From Hirudinaria manillensis (taxonomy: Eukaryota; Annelida; Clitellata; Hirudinida; Hirudinidae): DNA of 64,000 nucleotides. Under the pieces are notes generated by a model. It saw nothing but the letters and a program-made list of their open reading frames with translations, ran no database searches and was not told the origin of the DNA. Below, piece after piece: positions 1 through 21,600 of the stretch. The stretch is from the NCBI GenBank assembly GCA_034509925.1, contig CM067534.1, positions 3,638,501 to 3,702,500 of the forward strand, in the 5' to 3' direction. A program made the position numbers and the translations under genes. Within the stretch, counting starts at the first letter, position 1; each line of letters begins with the position of its first letter.

Positions 1-363
1 CTCATGCAGCCTGCAATTTTCTGAGTTAATTCACTGCCCGATGTATTTGTTTTTGAATCTCGACGCTCAGAAGGCATGCTTCCTCGCTTCATTAAATTAT
101 TGTCGCTTAAGAATCGTAAAGAGTCCGTCTCGATGTGTAGGATGCTTCGTGCTACTCGATCGATCGGTTGGACAGACAGATGGATGGACGCTCTCGTTCA
201 GATTTTACTGCAAATAAAGAATCTCTTGCGGTAGATTTTACTATGACACGAGGTTCAACGGAATTTTTGAAGAATTGAAAAAAAGAAAAACAGCCGACAG
301 TTTCCGGTCGCAAAAAGTTTCAAAAGAAGTTGTTTCCCCGAAGTTGGTTCTCCTGTTTCGAAG
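1..363. other. 3' flank of lmx1, no gene seen
   Basis: This stretch lies beyond the lmx1 stop codon. I see no coding exon or RNA gene in it. It is probably 3' UTR and flank of lmx1, which is transcribed leftwards. Confidence 0.5.
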
Positions 364-8715
<8,352 letters not shown>

Positions 8716-9274
8716 TGTCGACGGCGATGATGATGATGATGTTGTTGTTGCTGCTTTTGTTGATGCTGTTGTTGATGTCGATGCTGTTGTTGTTGATGAT
8801 GTTGTTGTTGATAACCTTCTCAGTAATGATGTCACCTGGATATGTGTTTTAGAGCTGTTTATTTTAAGAAGTTTTGTTCATTTTTATAAATGACACGTGA
8901 ACTTGTGAAAATGTAATTTAAAAAAATATATCAATATAATTGCACGTTTAATTATTTTTAACTCAATATTTAATTCATAATTTTGTAAATCATGGCCCTT
9001 TGAAAAGAATTTGAATAAATTTAATTAATTACGATTATTGCATGAAATTCGAGCAGAAAACGTTCGCAATCTCCACGTGACTTCGATATTTATAAACATA
9101 TTGCATAATATTATCATAAATCTTTTATTTATATGATATATTTTATGTACATTATGTACTTGTAAAGGATATGTAGTTGAATTTGCGTTGAAATTAAAGA
9201 AATTAAATCATCAGAATATAATTTCAGTGTTTTTACAAATAGATAGTATAGGCTAATGTAGTATGGAAATGAAA

Positions 9275-9460
<186 letters not shown>

Positions 9461-10754
9461 TGTTATGGTAATAACAATGCCACAATGATGATATGCGACA
9501 AATTATTTTGTTTAGAAAAGTTGCTCGAGTTTATAATAATAAGTCCGATGCACGTGTTTATCATGGATATCTTCTATGAAGATATATTATGATGTACAAT
9601 ACGATGTATTCACAACGTATTACAATATTTTACGAGTGTAAACTCCACTTTAAGACGTGTGTTTATATATCGAATCATTTTATATTCGTAAACAAACAAA
9701 AGATGATCGAGGAAAACAACGATCTACTCAATAAATGAGGAACAATATTCGAGATTATTTATTAATTTATTTATTAAATCTTAGAATGAATCTTATAATG
9801 AATATCGCAAGAATTAACACAAAAGTATTTAAAAATTCGAAAATATAATAATCAGAGAATTGTTTGCAATTACCTCAAAAAACCCCCAATAAGCGATGAG
9901 AAATATTATAATCCAAGATTAGAATCTCGTGAAAAAGAATCAGAAAAACGTTTTATATTCCAAGGAAATTCCATGTTGCAGCAGCTTCCAAGAACTGGAC
10001 GTTCATTGGTCAGTTCTTTAGAATCCTTTGATGTCCATTGGCTGTCGACTTCCGGGAGGGCGGAGTTTGAGTTTCCGAGATGACCAGGAAAAGCTTGCAT
10101 ATCTAATTAGCTTCCAAAGCAATAAATGGCAAATGGACGTATTATTCGGAGAAATATTATTTTTAATGATTTTAATATCGCTTTTTAATATTTTAAATAT
10201 TTAATCTGATAATAATTAAAAATGCAAAACAACGTGAACATGAAGGACGTCCTTCGTTTTATAATCTGCGAAGCTTATGAAACGATTGACGTGGGGTTAA
10301 TGAACATTTCGCTCAACAGTTTCAGGGTTCGTAATTGAAAGACTGGAGACGATTAAAGCTGATTATTTGGGTTTTATTGGCCCTAAAAGATGGGCTTTTT
10401 ATGGACCCACGATTCTGGCATCAATTAGGGACCATTGAAATTTCAAAGGACACCCTTTGGAAATTCAAAGCTTTCAAAGACCCGCTTTGGCCGCATTATC
10501 TCCGCCAGAGGGCCGATGTTATTGTTTTAAAACCGTTATTGAATATTATAATTTATTAATCTCATCGTCAATATTCAGATTAAAGTGATTTTTTTTCAGG
10601 TAAATATTCTTCAGTTATCAAGTTTCGTAATTCAATATTTTATTTATGCTCGCGAGTTACGTTTATCTGAATAAAAATTATAAAAATTGAAGTATTGATT
10701 CCATTATATTGAGGTTATATGGACACTTACCCCGGTGAATCTTATATTTGAAAC

Positions 10755-10800
10755 ATGGATGGATGGATGGACGGACGGATGGATGGATGGATGGACGGAC

Positions 10801-10834
<34 letters not shown>

Positions 10835-10890
10835 ATGGATGGATGGACGGACGGATGGATGGATGGACGGACGGATGGATGGATGGATGG

Positions 10891-10926
<36 letters not shown>

Positions 10927-10975
10927 ATGGATGGATGGATGGATGGATGGATGGATGGACGGACGGACGGACGAT
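10755..10975. repeat. GGAT/GGAC tetranucleotide array
   Basis: About 55 tetramers alternate between GGAT and GGAC. All three forward frames stay open and encode the same Met-Asp-Gly-Trp type repeat, and the reverse strand reads as His-Pro-Ser-Ile. This is a slippage product and not a gene. Confidence 0.95.
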
Positions 10976-12837
10976 GGAAGGAATGGGTGGCTGGACGTTG
11001 TGGAGGAGAGATTCAAGCATCAACTCTGTTTGCACGAAGCACGACCCGGAGGCAATTTTTCATTTCCTGCCTTGACGCTCACAACGACTCAATGAATCAC
11101 AACAACACATCGCAACAACATCGCACAACTACCTAACATCATCATCATCATCATCGCCACTACCACCACCACTACGTCATCATCGTAGTCTTCAACGTAG
11201 GAATGACCGATGATAACAACGTCCCAAGGCGCATCACCGACAACTCCCTTACAACAACAGCAACAACAACAGCAATAACAACAACTACTACAGTAGCAAC
11301 AAGAAGGATACACAATCGAGTGAGATGTTGATAAATGAGGAGAGTGATAAAAATTAAATCATTTCGAGGAAATAATTTTAAAATTACATTTAAGATCTTG
11401 TTGTTGTTGTTTACAAATACAAAGTAAAATGCAAACAAATACAATGAGTCATCAATTTCAAGAATTGGCGTGTGATTAAATTAAAAAATACGTCCGAAAC
11501 TAAGATTCTAATAAAATGGAATATATGAATATATTGATTTATATGAATTTAAGATAAAATGAAATAAAATGCAGTTTTAAATTATTAAACGATATTTCTG
11601 TGACTGACGTTGAGAATAGAAATAAAATAATGACATTCTCGTCAGGGATAAATGCCAAGTAGTGAGTGAATGAGTGAGAGAGTGAATGAGTGAGTGAGAG
11701 AGTGAGGAGTGAGGAGTTTGTGGCGATCTTGTGGGGCAGCGAAAGGGGAGATTATGACCGCTCAGATGAAGTTGTCAGCGTTGAGTGTTGTCAACGTCAC
11801 CAAATGCCTCACTGGTCCTCATAATTTGCCACCAAATGTACGAGGTCACTCGTTCGTGTGCTTCATTCATCCATCCGTTCGTTCGTTCGTTCACTCATTC
11901 ATTCAATCACTCATTCCTTCGCTCATTCACTCACTCTTTTACTCAGTCATTGGTTCACTCATTCACCTACTTACTCACTCCTTCTCTCACTCATTTTTTT
12001 ACTCAGTCACTCATTTATTCACTCGTTCAGGAAAATAATTGTCAGTTAGACTGTCACGTTAGAACGTACGGTACTGATACGATGATAATCACTCGATAAT
12101 GATGACGACGACGACGATGATGGGACTACTAATGATGATGATGATGTTGCATTTGTGATAAGGTGACGTCTGACGGATAGATAATGTTGCTCGTTACGAT
12201 AAATTAATCAACAAGAACAACAACAACAACAGAAGGATTCCCGTGACTCCCTTCAAAGATTTGTTCCATTCCGATATTTGTTTTTAAATTTTTTAAAAAT
12301 TTAATTTCATTTTATTCCACTAATTATCAGGTAATTTAATCATAAGCTTTCTAAAATGTTCAACATCTCGATCGAATTTTTTCACCAAATGAAAAAATGT
12401 TGCTATTTTTTAGCAACAAAAAGTTTGTTGAAACGACGACAATTCATTTGTGCAACAATTCACAATTCATAGTCGTGCATGCCTCACTAAAACAATTCGT
12501 CGGTTAGTTTATTAATTCAAATTTTTCAAATTATTTTGAATTATTTCGAGTTATTTCGAGTTTTAAATTAATTATTTAAGACTTTATTTGAGAAAATTTG
12601 TTTAAAAAAACATTGTGGAAGTTTCCTATCAACAATCACTCAACACAAGTACCTCGTCCAAATGACTTTTGAGGCCTACAAAGAGTGTCGACTTCAATAA
12701 ATTCAACATCTTTGGTCAGGACTTCAATGTCGTCCAACATTGTCTGGTATTACGATCTAAGTTTTTTAGAAAGTGTTCTCCTATTTCTGATTTGTTGCAT
12801 AGCTGTTGTTGTTTCAATCAATGATTGATTTTGACGT

Positions 12838-12935
<98 letters not shown>
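12838..12935. repeat. (CAAT)n array, about 24 copies
   Basis: A perfect CAAT array sits about 80 bp upstream of the ASS1 start codon, within or next to its promoter or 5' UTR. The orientation matches the CAAT arrays at 8064 and 61682. Confidence 0.95.
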
Positions 12936-12936
<1 letters not shown>

Positions 12937-13015
12937 TTCAAGCATTAATTCTTAAACAGTTCCAAGATTATCAACATATTTCGTCTTTTCAGAATAAATT
13001 GGAGAAAAAAAAAGA

Positions 13016-13498
13016 ATGAGCGATAAAAGGGAATTGGTGATGCTGGCCTACAGCGGGGGATTGGATACTTCGTGCATTTTGAAGTGGCTCGTTGAACAGG
13101 GATACGAAGTCATGGCTTACCTGGTGAGTAATTGTTTGTCACATACATATTACATATGCAAATACGTATACAAATACGCATACATATTACGTATACAAAT
13201 ACACATACATATTACATATATACATCATCATATCATGATCATCATTGACTGAAATTGAGACAATTGGTAAGTGATGTTTTAGAAGATGAAGAGAATATAG
13301 ATTTGGGTCTGTCTGTGTAATAGACTCTAGGATGGTGATGATGATGATGATGACGACGGCGATGATAATGATGATGAATACTATAAATACGCTGCAGGCA
13401 AATATCGGACAACAGGGTGACCTTGAAGAAATTAAACAGAAAGCTTTGCAACTCGGAGCTACGAAGGTTTATTGATACTGATCGACGTTTTTTTCCCA

Positions 13499-13570
<72 letters not shown>

Positions 13571-15080
13571 TAATTAACAATTTAACTTTAACTCGAAACT
13601 AAAGGCTAATTCTTCTCCCTGTCAAACGTTCAATTAATAATTTCGCTTCCAGGCTATTTATAGCCGTCCAATGGAAACCAACTGATTGATCACGTGACGT
13701 GATTTCAGGTGATCGTGGACGACGTGAGGCTGACATTTGTGGAGGAATTTGTGTGGATGTCCGTGCAAAGTGGAGTCTTGTACGAGGATCGATACCATCT
13801 TGGAACGGCTTTGGCGAGACCATGCATTGCCAGGTATTGCGTAATCGAATGTTTAATTTTAAAGATAAATAAATGAATTATTAAATAAATAAATGAGTTA
13901 TTAAATAAATAAATGAATAAATAAATAAATAAATGAATAAATAAATATATAAATAATAACGTTTAAACAAAAATAACAATAATAATTGTATTTACGTGGA
14001 CACATAAATGTAAAGAGGTCTTAGCATTTAACTAACCAAGGACTCGTGGCAGTTTGTGACCCTCAGGGCGTGAACCCTTAACCTTTTCAGCTAAAATTGA
14101 TGCCATTAAATATTCACGTGTCGTAATAATTTGGTTCTATAATATTACTTCCAGTTTTAATTTTTATGATTCATGTAACAATCAATCAAATCTTAATTAA
14201 TTAAATAATATATTAAATAATATTAATAAATAAATAAATAAATAATTATTGAGTAATAGTTATAATTTATTAATGAGTAATAGTTATAGTTAATAACGGA
14301 TATTTATTAAACTGATATTTATTAACAGATAACCAGATAAGTTAAGTCCTAAGTTAATTTTTACGTTTTTTTTTGTAACAATCAATCAAATTTGCAGTTT
14401 TTAATGAATTAAATAATTAATTCACGAATAATGGTTATAATTAATGTGTAATTAATTTGTAATAAATTACTATTTGTTAAACAAATAACGAAATAACCGA
14501 CAGAGGTCTCTTAAAAGCAGCATCAATGGAAGGAGCAGGTCACGTGGCCCACGGAGCGACGGGGAAAGGAAACGATCAGCTGAGATTTGAACTTGCATGC
14601 TTTGCACTCAACCCTCATGTCAAGGTCAATTTATTTATTTATTTGTAAATTTATTTATTTATATATTTATTTAATAAATTTATTTCAGTCTTTATTTAAG
14701 TTATTTAAGTCATTATTTGAGATGTTATTTAAGTCATTATTTGAGATGTTATTTGCATTATTTAAGATATTTATTATAATTATAAATATTATTGATATTG
14801 TAAGAGAATATTATTTTAAGTATCTAAAGTTTAAATTTGTAAATATTTAAGATATTGATTACATTTATAAAGATTATTGACGTTATTGTAAGCCTATAAT
14901 ATTAGAATATTATTTAAGTACTTGCAAGTCAATGCCTTTGCAGGTAATTGCACCTTGGAAGATGCCAGAATTCTTCAACAAGTTCAAAGGTCGATCTGAT
15001 CTGTTCGAGTATGCCAAGGTCTTGCATTTTTTTGTCATTTTTGAACACAAAAGTCATGTCCTTGAATGAAAATTCTGTGT

Positions 15081-15144
<64 letters not shown>

Positions 15145-18100
15145 GGCTGAATTATCATGACCATGAGCATCATCATCATCATCGTCGTCGTCGTCATCAG
15201 AGTCATCATCATCATCATCACCATTGTCATCGTCATCGTCATCACTTGTCAAATCATTATCAGGATGATGTCGTACATTTCAGAAACATAACATTCCTCT
15301 GCCTGTGAGTCCAGAGGCTCCCTGGAGTATGGATTGGAATCTGATGCACGTCAGGTGGAAAAAAATTAATATTTTTAATTACAAATTGAAGCAATTTATT
15401 AAAAATAAGACTAATTCTTTTGGTTACCCGTCGACTTATATGAAAGATATTATTATTATTATTATTAAATCAATCAATAATTAAATAAATCAATCAATCA
15501 ATCAATTAATCAATCAATACTTCAGCTACGAAGCAGGATTGTTGGAGGATCCATTCCAGGAAGCCCCAAAAGAACTTTTCCTTTTCACCGTCGATCCATT
15601 ACTTGCTCCAGAAGAGGCTGAGAGAGTTGAAATTCATTTCCAAAAAGGCGAACAGAAATAAAATTCAGTCGAATTAAAATTAAAAATTAATATAATTACC
15701 TTAATATATATTTAAAGCGCTCCAAATTAAGTTAATTTATAATTAAATTAATTAAATTTAATATTAATTTCGAATCGTCTTCGAAGGTTTACCGGTGAAG
15801 GTGAAAAATTTGAAAACGTTGGAAGAAGTAAAACAGCCTTTGGAACTTATTGAATATCTCAACAGAGTGGCGTTAGTTTCCAAGAATTCCTTGTTAATAA
15901 ATATATTTTATTTTGTATTGTTATATATCATTATAATTTATTATATTGTATATATATTATATTTTATATTATTTTAAAATAAATGCATAACAGTGTATTT
16001 CATCACTTTGTCATTATAGTCAGAAGACAAGAGTTTATAATTTGATGATGGGTTTTGGCTAAAAATATGAGAATTTATTTATTAAGTTTATTATTTATTA
16101 AGTAGAATATTTAACAAGTAATTTAGAAACTTTAGCTGAACGTGTCCTTGTCCTTCCCAGAGGTAAACATGGCATCGGAAGGGTGGATGTGGTGGAGAAC
16201 AGGACCCTTGGAATTAAATCGAGAGGTTACATACAGCGTCACATAATTTCCTTAAGTTCATTTCAGAGATTTTCAAATGTTATTATTTTTATTATTGTTA
16301 ATATTATCATTATTATTATTGTTATTATCATTATTTTTATTATTATTATTTTAACTAGTATTTCACTAAAACCCACCCAGTAGCCAGTAAGTAAAATTTA
16401 TTTAAAACCTATAAGTTACATGTAAACCAATCGTCACCACGGTAACGCCGGTCATTAGCGAACGGTCGTCTGCAAATTACCCGGCCACCCATCCGCACGC
16501 CCACGTGATCACTTCACGTGACACGTCGTCACCTTTGAACCTTCTTTGTCAGGCATCTATGAAACTCCTGGAGTAACGGTTTTGTACGAGGCACATCTTG
16601 ACCTTGAACTACTGACCTTGGATCGTGAGGTCAGACGCATCAAGAGGAGTTTGGGGACCACATTCTCAGAGAAGGTGACGTTTCAATCAGTTTGTTGTGG
16701 TTTTATTTATTATATATTTATCATTTTAAAGTTATATCAGTCTATTAATATTTTATCATTTTATTAATATTTTAGGTTTAATGTTATTATATCACTTTTA
16801 TTTCTAAGTTTATTTTTGCCACAGCAATTTTGAGGCAAACTCGTGGGCAAAATAAGATAACATTACGATATATTAAGCGAAATAACAATACTTTAGGTTT
16901 AAAACTTAAATTAAATTAATCATTATTCATTAATTAATCATTATTTTACAATAATTAATATTATTTACTAACAATTAATCATTCTTTGCATAAGCAGTCT
17001 CATTATATTCGTTGCAAAGGTCTACGACGGCCTATGGTTCAGCCCTGAGGGTGAGTTCATCAGGAGTTGCATCAGGAAGACCCAGGAAGATGTTGCTGGA
17101 AAAGTTGTGCTGGAATTGTTCAAGGGAAGCGCCCGAGTCCTAAAGAGACATTCACCCAAGTCACTTTACAATTCACATCTCGTCAGGTATCATTACTATC
17201 ATTATTATAGTGTGGTCTTATATTTATATTATATTACATAATATTATAATTATATCATGTAATAATGATAATTTAATTGCCTGAATTAATTTATTTTTCT
17301 CTTCGATAAAAAAAATCGAAATGATTTTTAAAAGATTGTTTCATTGTTGAATTTAAGCATGGAAACCATCGGAGACTTTGATCCAATTGATGCCGCTGGA
17401 TTCGCAAAGATACAGGCGATCAGGTTAGAGATACTCGGGCTAATTTAACTTATTTGAAGATAATTTTGAATATTTAAATAATATATATATAATTATTATT
17501 GTACAATTATTAAGTATACAACTATTAAGATTATAATCGGTCTTATATTATATTATACATACTATGTAACGTTATGATTATATCATACAGTACATAGTAA
17601 TGATAATAGTAATAGTAATATTAATAACAATAGGCAGCCAAAAGAATCCTTAAACAACTCGGGGCTAATTTATATATATATATATGATATTAACAATATA
17701 ATTATATCACGCGATATATAACAATAACAACAAAAATAATAATAATAGCAACAACAGCAGGCATTCAAAATATTCCTTTAATAAGAACAAATCCCCTCCA
17801 TCAAGAGATAATCAATTAAATCTAATTTTTATGACAAACCCGAGAAAAACGCGAGTCCTTCACAAGTCCACGTGCTTCAAACAAGTACCAACCACCTTTG
17901 CATGAAACCCTTTTGTTTTTAATTGTTGACAGTCATGCCAAATCCCCTCGTAAGATCCAAACAATCACACAATACAATGACACAAAGTCATCTGAATCAT
18001 GCCTGATCAACCATTGACCAAATTTATGTTAAGTTATATGAATCATGCCTGATCAATTAAGATTGAAGTTTAATAAATAACTTAACACATAAATTTGCAT

Positions 18101-18189
18101 TTAGGTTAAGAGAGTACTACAGGCTGAAGGACAAGGCCGAAGAATTGAAGCAGAAGACATGCTCGCGTGACATTTATTCATCGGTTTAA
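13016..18189 (+). CDS. ASS1: Argininosuccinate synthase
   Basis: ASS joins citrulline and aspartate with ATP to make argininosuccinate, in arginine synthesis and the urea cycle. Thirteen exons join in phase: 13016-13123, 13398-13466, 13709-13833, 14504-14624, 14944-15018, 15284-15354, 15526-15647, 15787-15871, 16161-16225, 16553-16674, 17020-17186, 17358-17423, 18105-18189. The product is 426 aa, against 412 in human. Visible hallmarks are the ATP loop AYSGGLDTS (residues 11-19), [19 protein letters not shown] (117-126), [28 protein letters not shown] and GIYETPG. The ATG at 13016 fits the family N-terminus. Intron 7 must start with GC at 15648: without that splice the frame meets TAA at 15659. 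A polyadenylation signal lies at 18236-18241. The gene is convergent with MARS1, with 508 bp between stop codons. Confidence 0.97.
13500..13570. repeat. (ATT)n microsatellite in ASS1 intron 2
   Basis: About 23 ATT triplets follow the second ASS1 exon. Similar arrays interrupt intron 5 (15084-15143). Confidence 0.9.
15084..15143. repeat. (ATT)n microsatellite in ASS1 intron 5
   Basis: About 20 ATT triplets are followed by ATC/GTC-rich sequence up to 15245. Confidence 0.9.
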
Positions 18190-18462
18190 TCCATCCGTCC
18201 GTCCATACGATGATTGAAACAACTCTTAACACCAGAATAAATGTATGACCCGTCAAAGTGCATCAACGGAACTTGGCTCATCCTAAATAATAACGGCAAA
18301 ATTTTCCTATAACAAATCCAAACATAACATAACATAATCTAAACAATATTATGTCATATAACCACGTATACAGCTTTTTTAAAACTCATCAGTCTGTTAC
18401 AACTTAAGCAACTACCATCTGAATAAAAACAGCCAAAACAAAGCAAAAAAATAATAACAATA

Positions 18463-18465
<3 letters not shown>

Positions 18466-18557
<92 letters not shown>
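18466..18557. repeat. (AAT)n microsatellite between ASS1 and MARS1
   Basis: About 30 AAT triplets fill the short space between the convergent ASS1 and MARS1 genes. Confidence 0.9.
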
Positions 18558-18559
<2 letters not shown>

Positions 18560-18697
18560 CAATTGCACAGTAAGTGCAACATCATCATACTAGCCAATAA
18601 CATTCAACTTGTTTATTTATTTCAGAGAAAAACATTTGCATAACAGAAGTTAATGAATATGCAAAGGAGTACGACCCCCCATCCATCATTCATTCGT

Positions 18698-21600
18698 TCA
18701 TTTTCCTTTCTTTCCTCCCTTCTTCTTGACCTCTGGCAAGGGCTTGCCCTGAACCTTGGAAAGTTCTGCCTTCAGGAGAAGCAGGACTTTGACTTCAGCA
18801 TCAATTTTGCTTTTGTCTGCCTTCTCTTCCTTCAGCTTCCTCACAAGGTCACCCTGATTATGATTATGATTAGTATCATTGATGCATAGTAATGTTATTA
18901 ATAATTATTACTATTATTATTATTATTATTACTACTGTGTTTTATCATCATTACTGTTTATTGGTGATTATGTATGTATTATTATCATTGCATATTAATG
19001 TTGTTAGTATTTATTATTATTATTACTATTATCATTATTGTTGTTTTTTGATATATTAGAAGAGGAAAACATAAAGATTCAATTCTCACCTGGCTTGTGA
19101 CCTTTGCAACAAGTTCACTTTCATTCAGATTCTCACACAATCCGTTCATCTGAAAGAAATAATAAAAAAAATAATAAACGAACGAGTTATTTTCGCTTTT
19201 AAGCCTGCTTTTCTAAACACATAACAAAACACATAGCTTGGGTAAATGCAAAAGCCAGCAAAAAATATAATGATATTCACATGGTCAAGCAATGCTATCC
19301 AAGAGATGATATCCAAGCCATACTATCCAAGCAATGCTATCCAAGTCATACTATCCAAGCGATACTATCTTAGAGAATAAATGAATATTATAGAATTAAA
19401 TTACAGACTTTGTTTTGTTTTCCTGAAAACCTCTTCTTCAGAGACTCAATGAGAGCAACTTCAATCTTTTGAAACAGCGGCTTCACCTGATGCACGATAA
19501 TTTATTATTATATTTATTATAATTATTATTATAATTAGCCAATTAACTGTTCAAGAAATTGAAATAAGCTTTAATAAAGTATATCGGAAGTTCTTCTGTT
19601 GTTTGATATATATGAATAATAATATTAATAATAATGGAAAAAATATATAATAATAATACATAATAATAATGTTGTGATTAGTAATAATAATAATAATAAA
19701 AAAAAAATAATATTATGATAACATATTATTACCATCACCATCCTCATCCTAAGACTAAAAAAAATATGGCGCTGACTCACCTCCCCGATCTTGTGGCCAG
19801 GTTGAAGGAAACGACGGAACTCGGCGTCGAGTTTGTGACGGAGACCGGTCTCGGAGACGTCGAGTTGTTTGAACATCTCGTCTGAGGTGCTGGGCATGTA
19901 GGGGTGCAGGAGGACTGCCAACAGGTGCACCACGTTGGCTGCCAGGGAACACACGGAACCTGCCCTAGACCTGTTGTTTTTTTTAAGGATAAAGGGATGT
20001 TTATTAGTTGATCGATGTTAGGTAATGATGATATTGATGATGATGATCAATTATGGTAAGGTGAAAACTTAATGGATCAGTTGATGATCTTTAAATGTAA
20101 TTTAACATTTTTATAATAGAAATTTCTTTTGCAATTTTTGAGCAGAATAAATGTAATTTATATGTAAAATAATAATTTATGTAAATTAATAAAATTGAAA
20201 TTAAATAACAATTACAACTTAAGGGATGCAGAAAATCTAAAAATAAAAAAAAATAAACCCGAATCCATAAATGCAAACCACGAGAACAGATTTACAATTA
20301 TTGTAACCTGACTGTGATGTAATTAATAGCAAACGTAATGAAATTAAGAACTCACTTGTCATCATCGGAACCCTTCACGAGCACCCACGGCTTGTTGGCC
20401 TGCATGTACTGATTGCCCAACGAAGAGATACTCAAAATGTTTCTGAGACCTTCCCTCAACCTGCATGGAAAATCATATTTAAAAATCATATTAAAAAAAA
20501 GGAAACTTAATAATTAATTAATTAATCGACTCATTAAATCTTAAATATTTATAAATATTTGCATATTCATTCGACGAAAACAGATGTGCGGCTCGATGCA
20601 GACCTTGCTTGCTCCAAATTCTGGACGTAAGACGACAATTCGCTTGCAACGTTAACCAGAAACTCATTGTCTTCTCTCGACAGGTCGATCGATTGAACCT
20701 CTCCTTTGAAGAAGTTGGTCAAAAATGTCAGAGCCCTGAATTATAAATAAACAAATGAATAAATGAACATATATATATATAAATAAATAAATTAATTAAT
20801 AAATGAATTAATAAATGAATTCATAAATAAATGAACAACTGAGTTGACCGAAAGCACTGAGCATATAGAATTCATTGTAAAGCATTGAATAGCATCAAGA
20901 ACCTGTTAACAAAATTTCCCAAGTTGTTCAACAGTTCGCTGTTGTTCTTCAGCAAGAAATCATCCCACGAGAATACGCTGTCCTTTATAAAAAAAAAAGG
21001 AAAATAAAATTAAATAAATAAATAAATTATGAGCAACTCGTTAGCAGTTAACTCGAGTTAACTCATTAACGAATATTTACTTGTGACTCGGGCCTGATGA
21101 AGAGCAGGTAAAACCTGAAGATGTCGGCAGGAAGTCCCGCCTCGACGGCGTTGTCGCCAAAGACGCCCGTACCTCTGCTCTTCGAGAACTTTCCGTCCTC
21201 ATAATTCAGATATTCTGAAATTTAAAAAGAAATGATTTAGAAATAGTATAATAATAATATCTAGTATTACGATCATTGTAACTATTGTTATTTAATTATT
21301 AATAGTTATAATTAACTGTTATTGCCTCATAAACTAAATTTCAAAATAATGTCGGTAATAATTCGATATCCGATCGCATTAATTACTAAGACACCAATTA
21401 AGGCTTCAATGTTAATAATCGTAATGACTAGTATTGTGATAGTATTATAACTATTATTGCATAACATACAAAATTACAAAATAAAGTCGGATTTAAGGAT
21501 TTAAAAAGCAATTGCAAAGAAAATCAACAAAAATAAAAATAGTTTCCAACCTGTCGAGCAAAGATTTTTCACGAGAGTCCAGGGTTGTTCAGTTCCGAGA

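Noticed and set aside
10335..10559. 74-aa ORF upstream of the GGAT array
   Set aside because: No family signature, no splice context, and length expected by chance.
10678..11136. MDGW/HPSI repeat proteins on both strands
   Set aside because: Product of the GGAT/GGAC array; six overlapping open frames with the same periodicity exclude a real gene.
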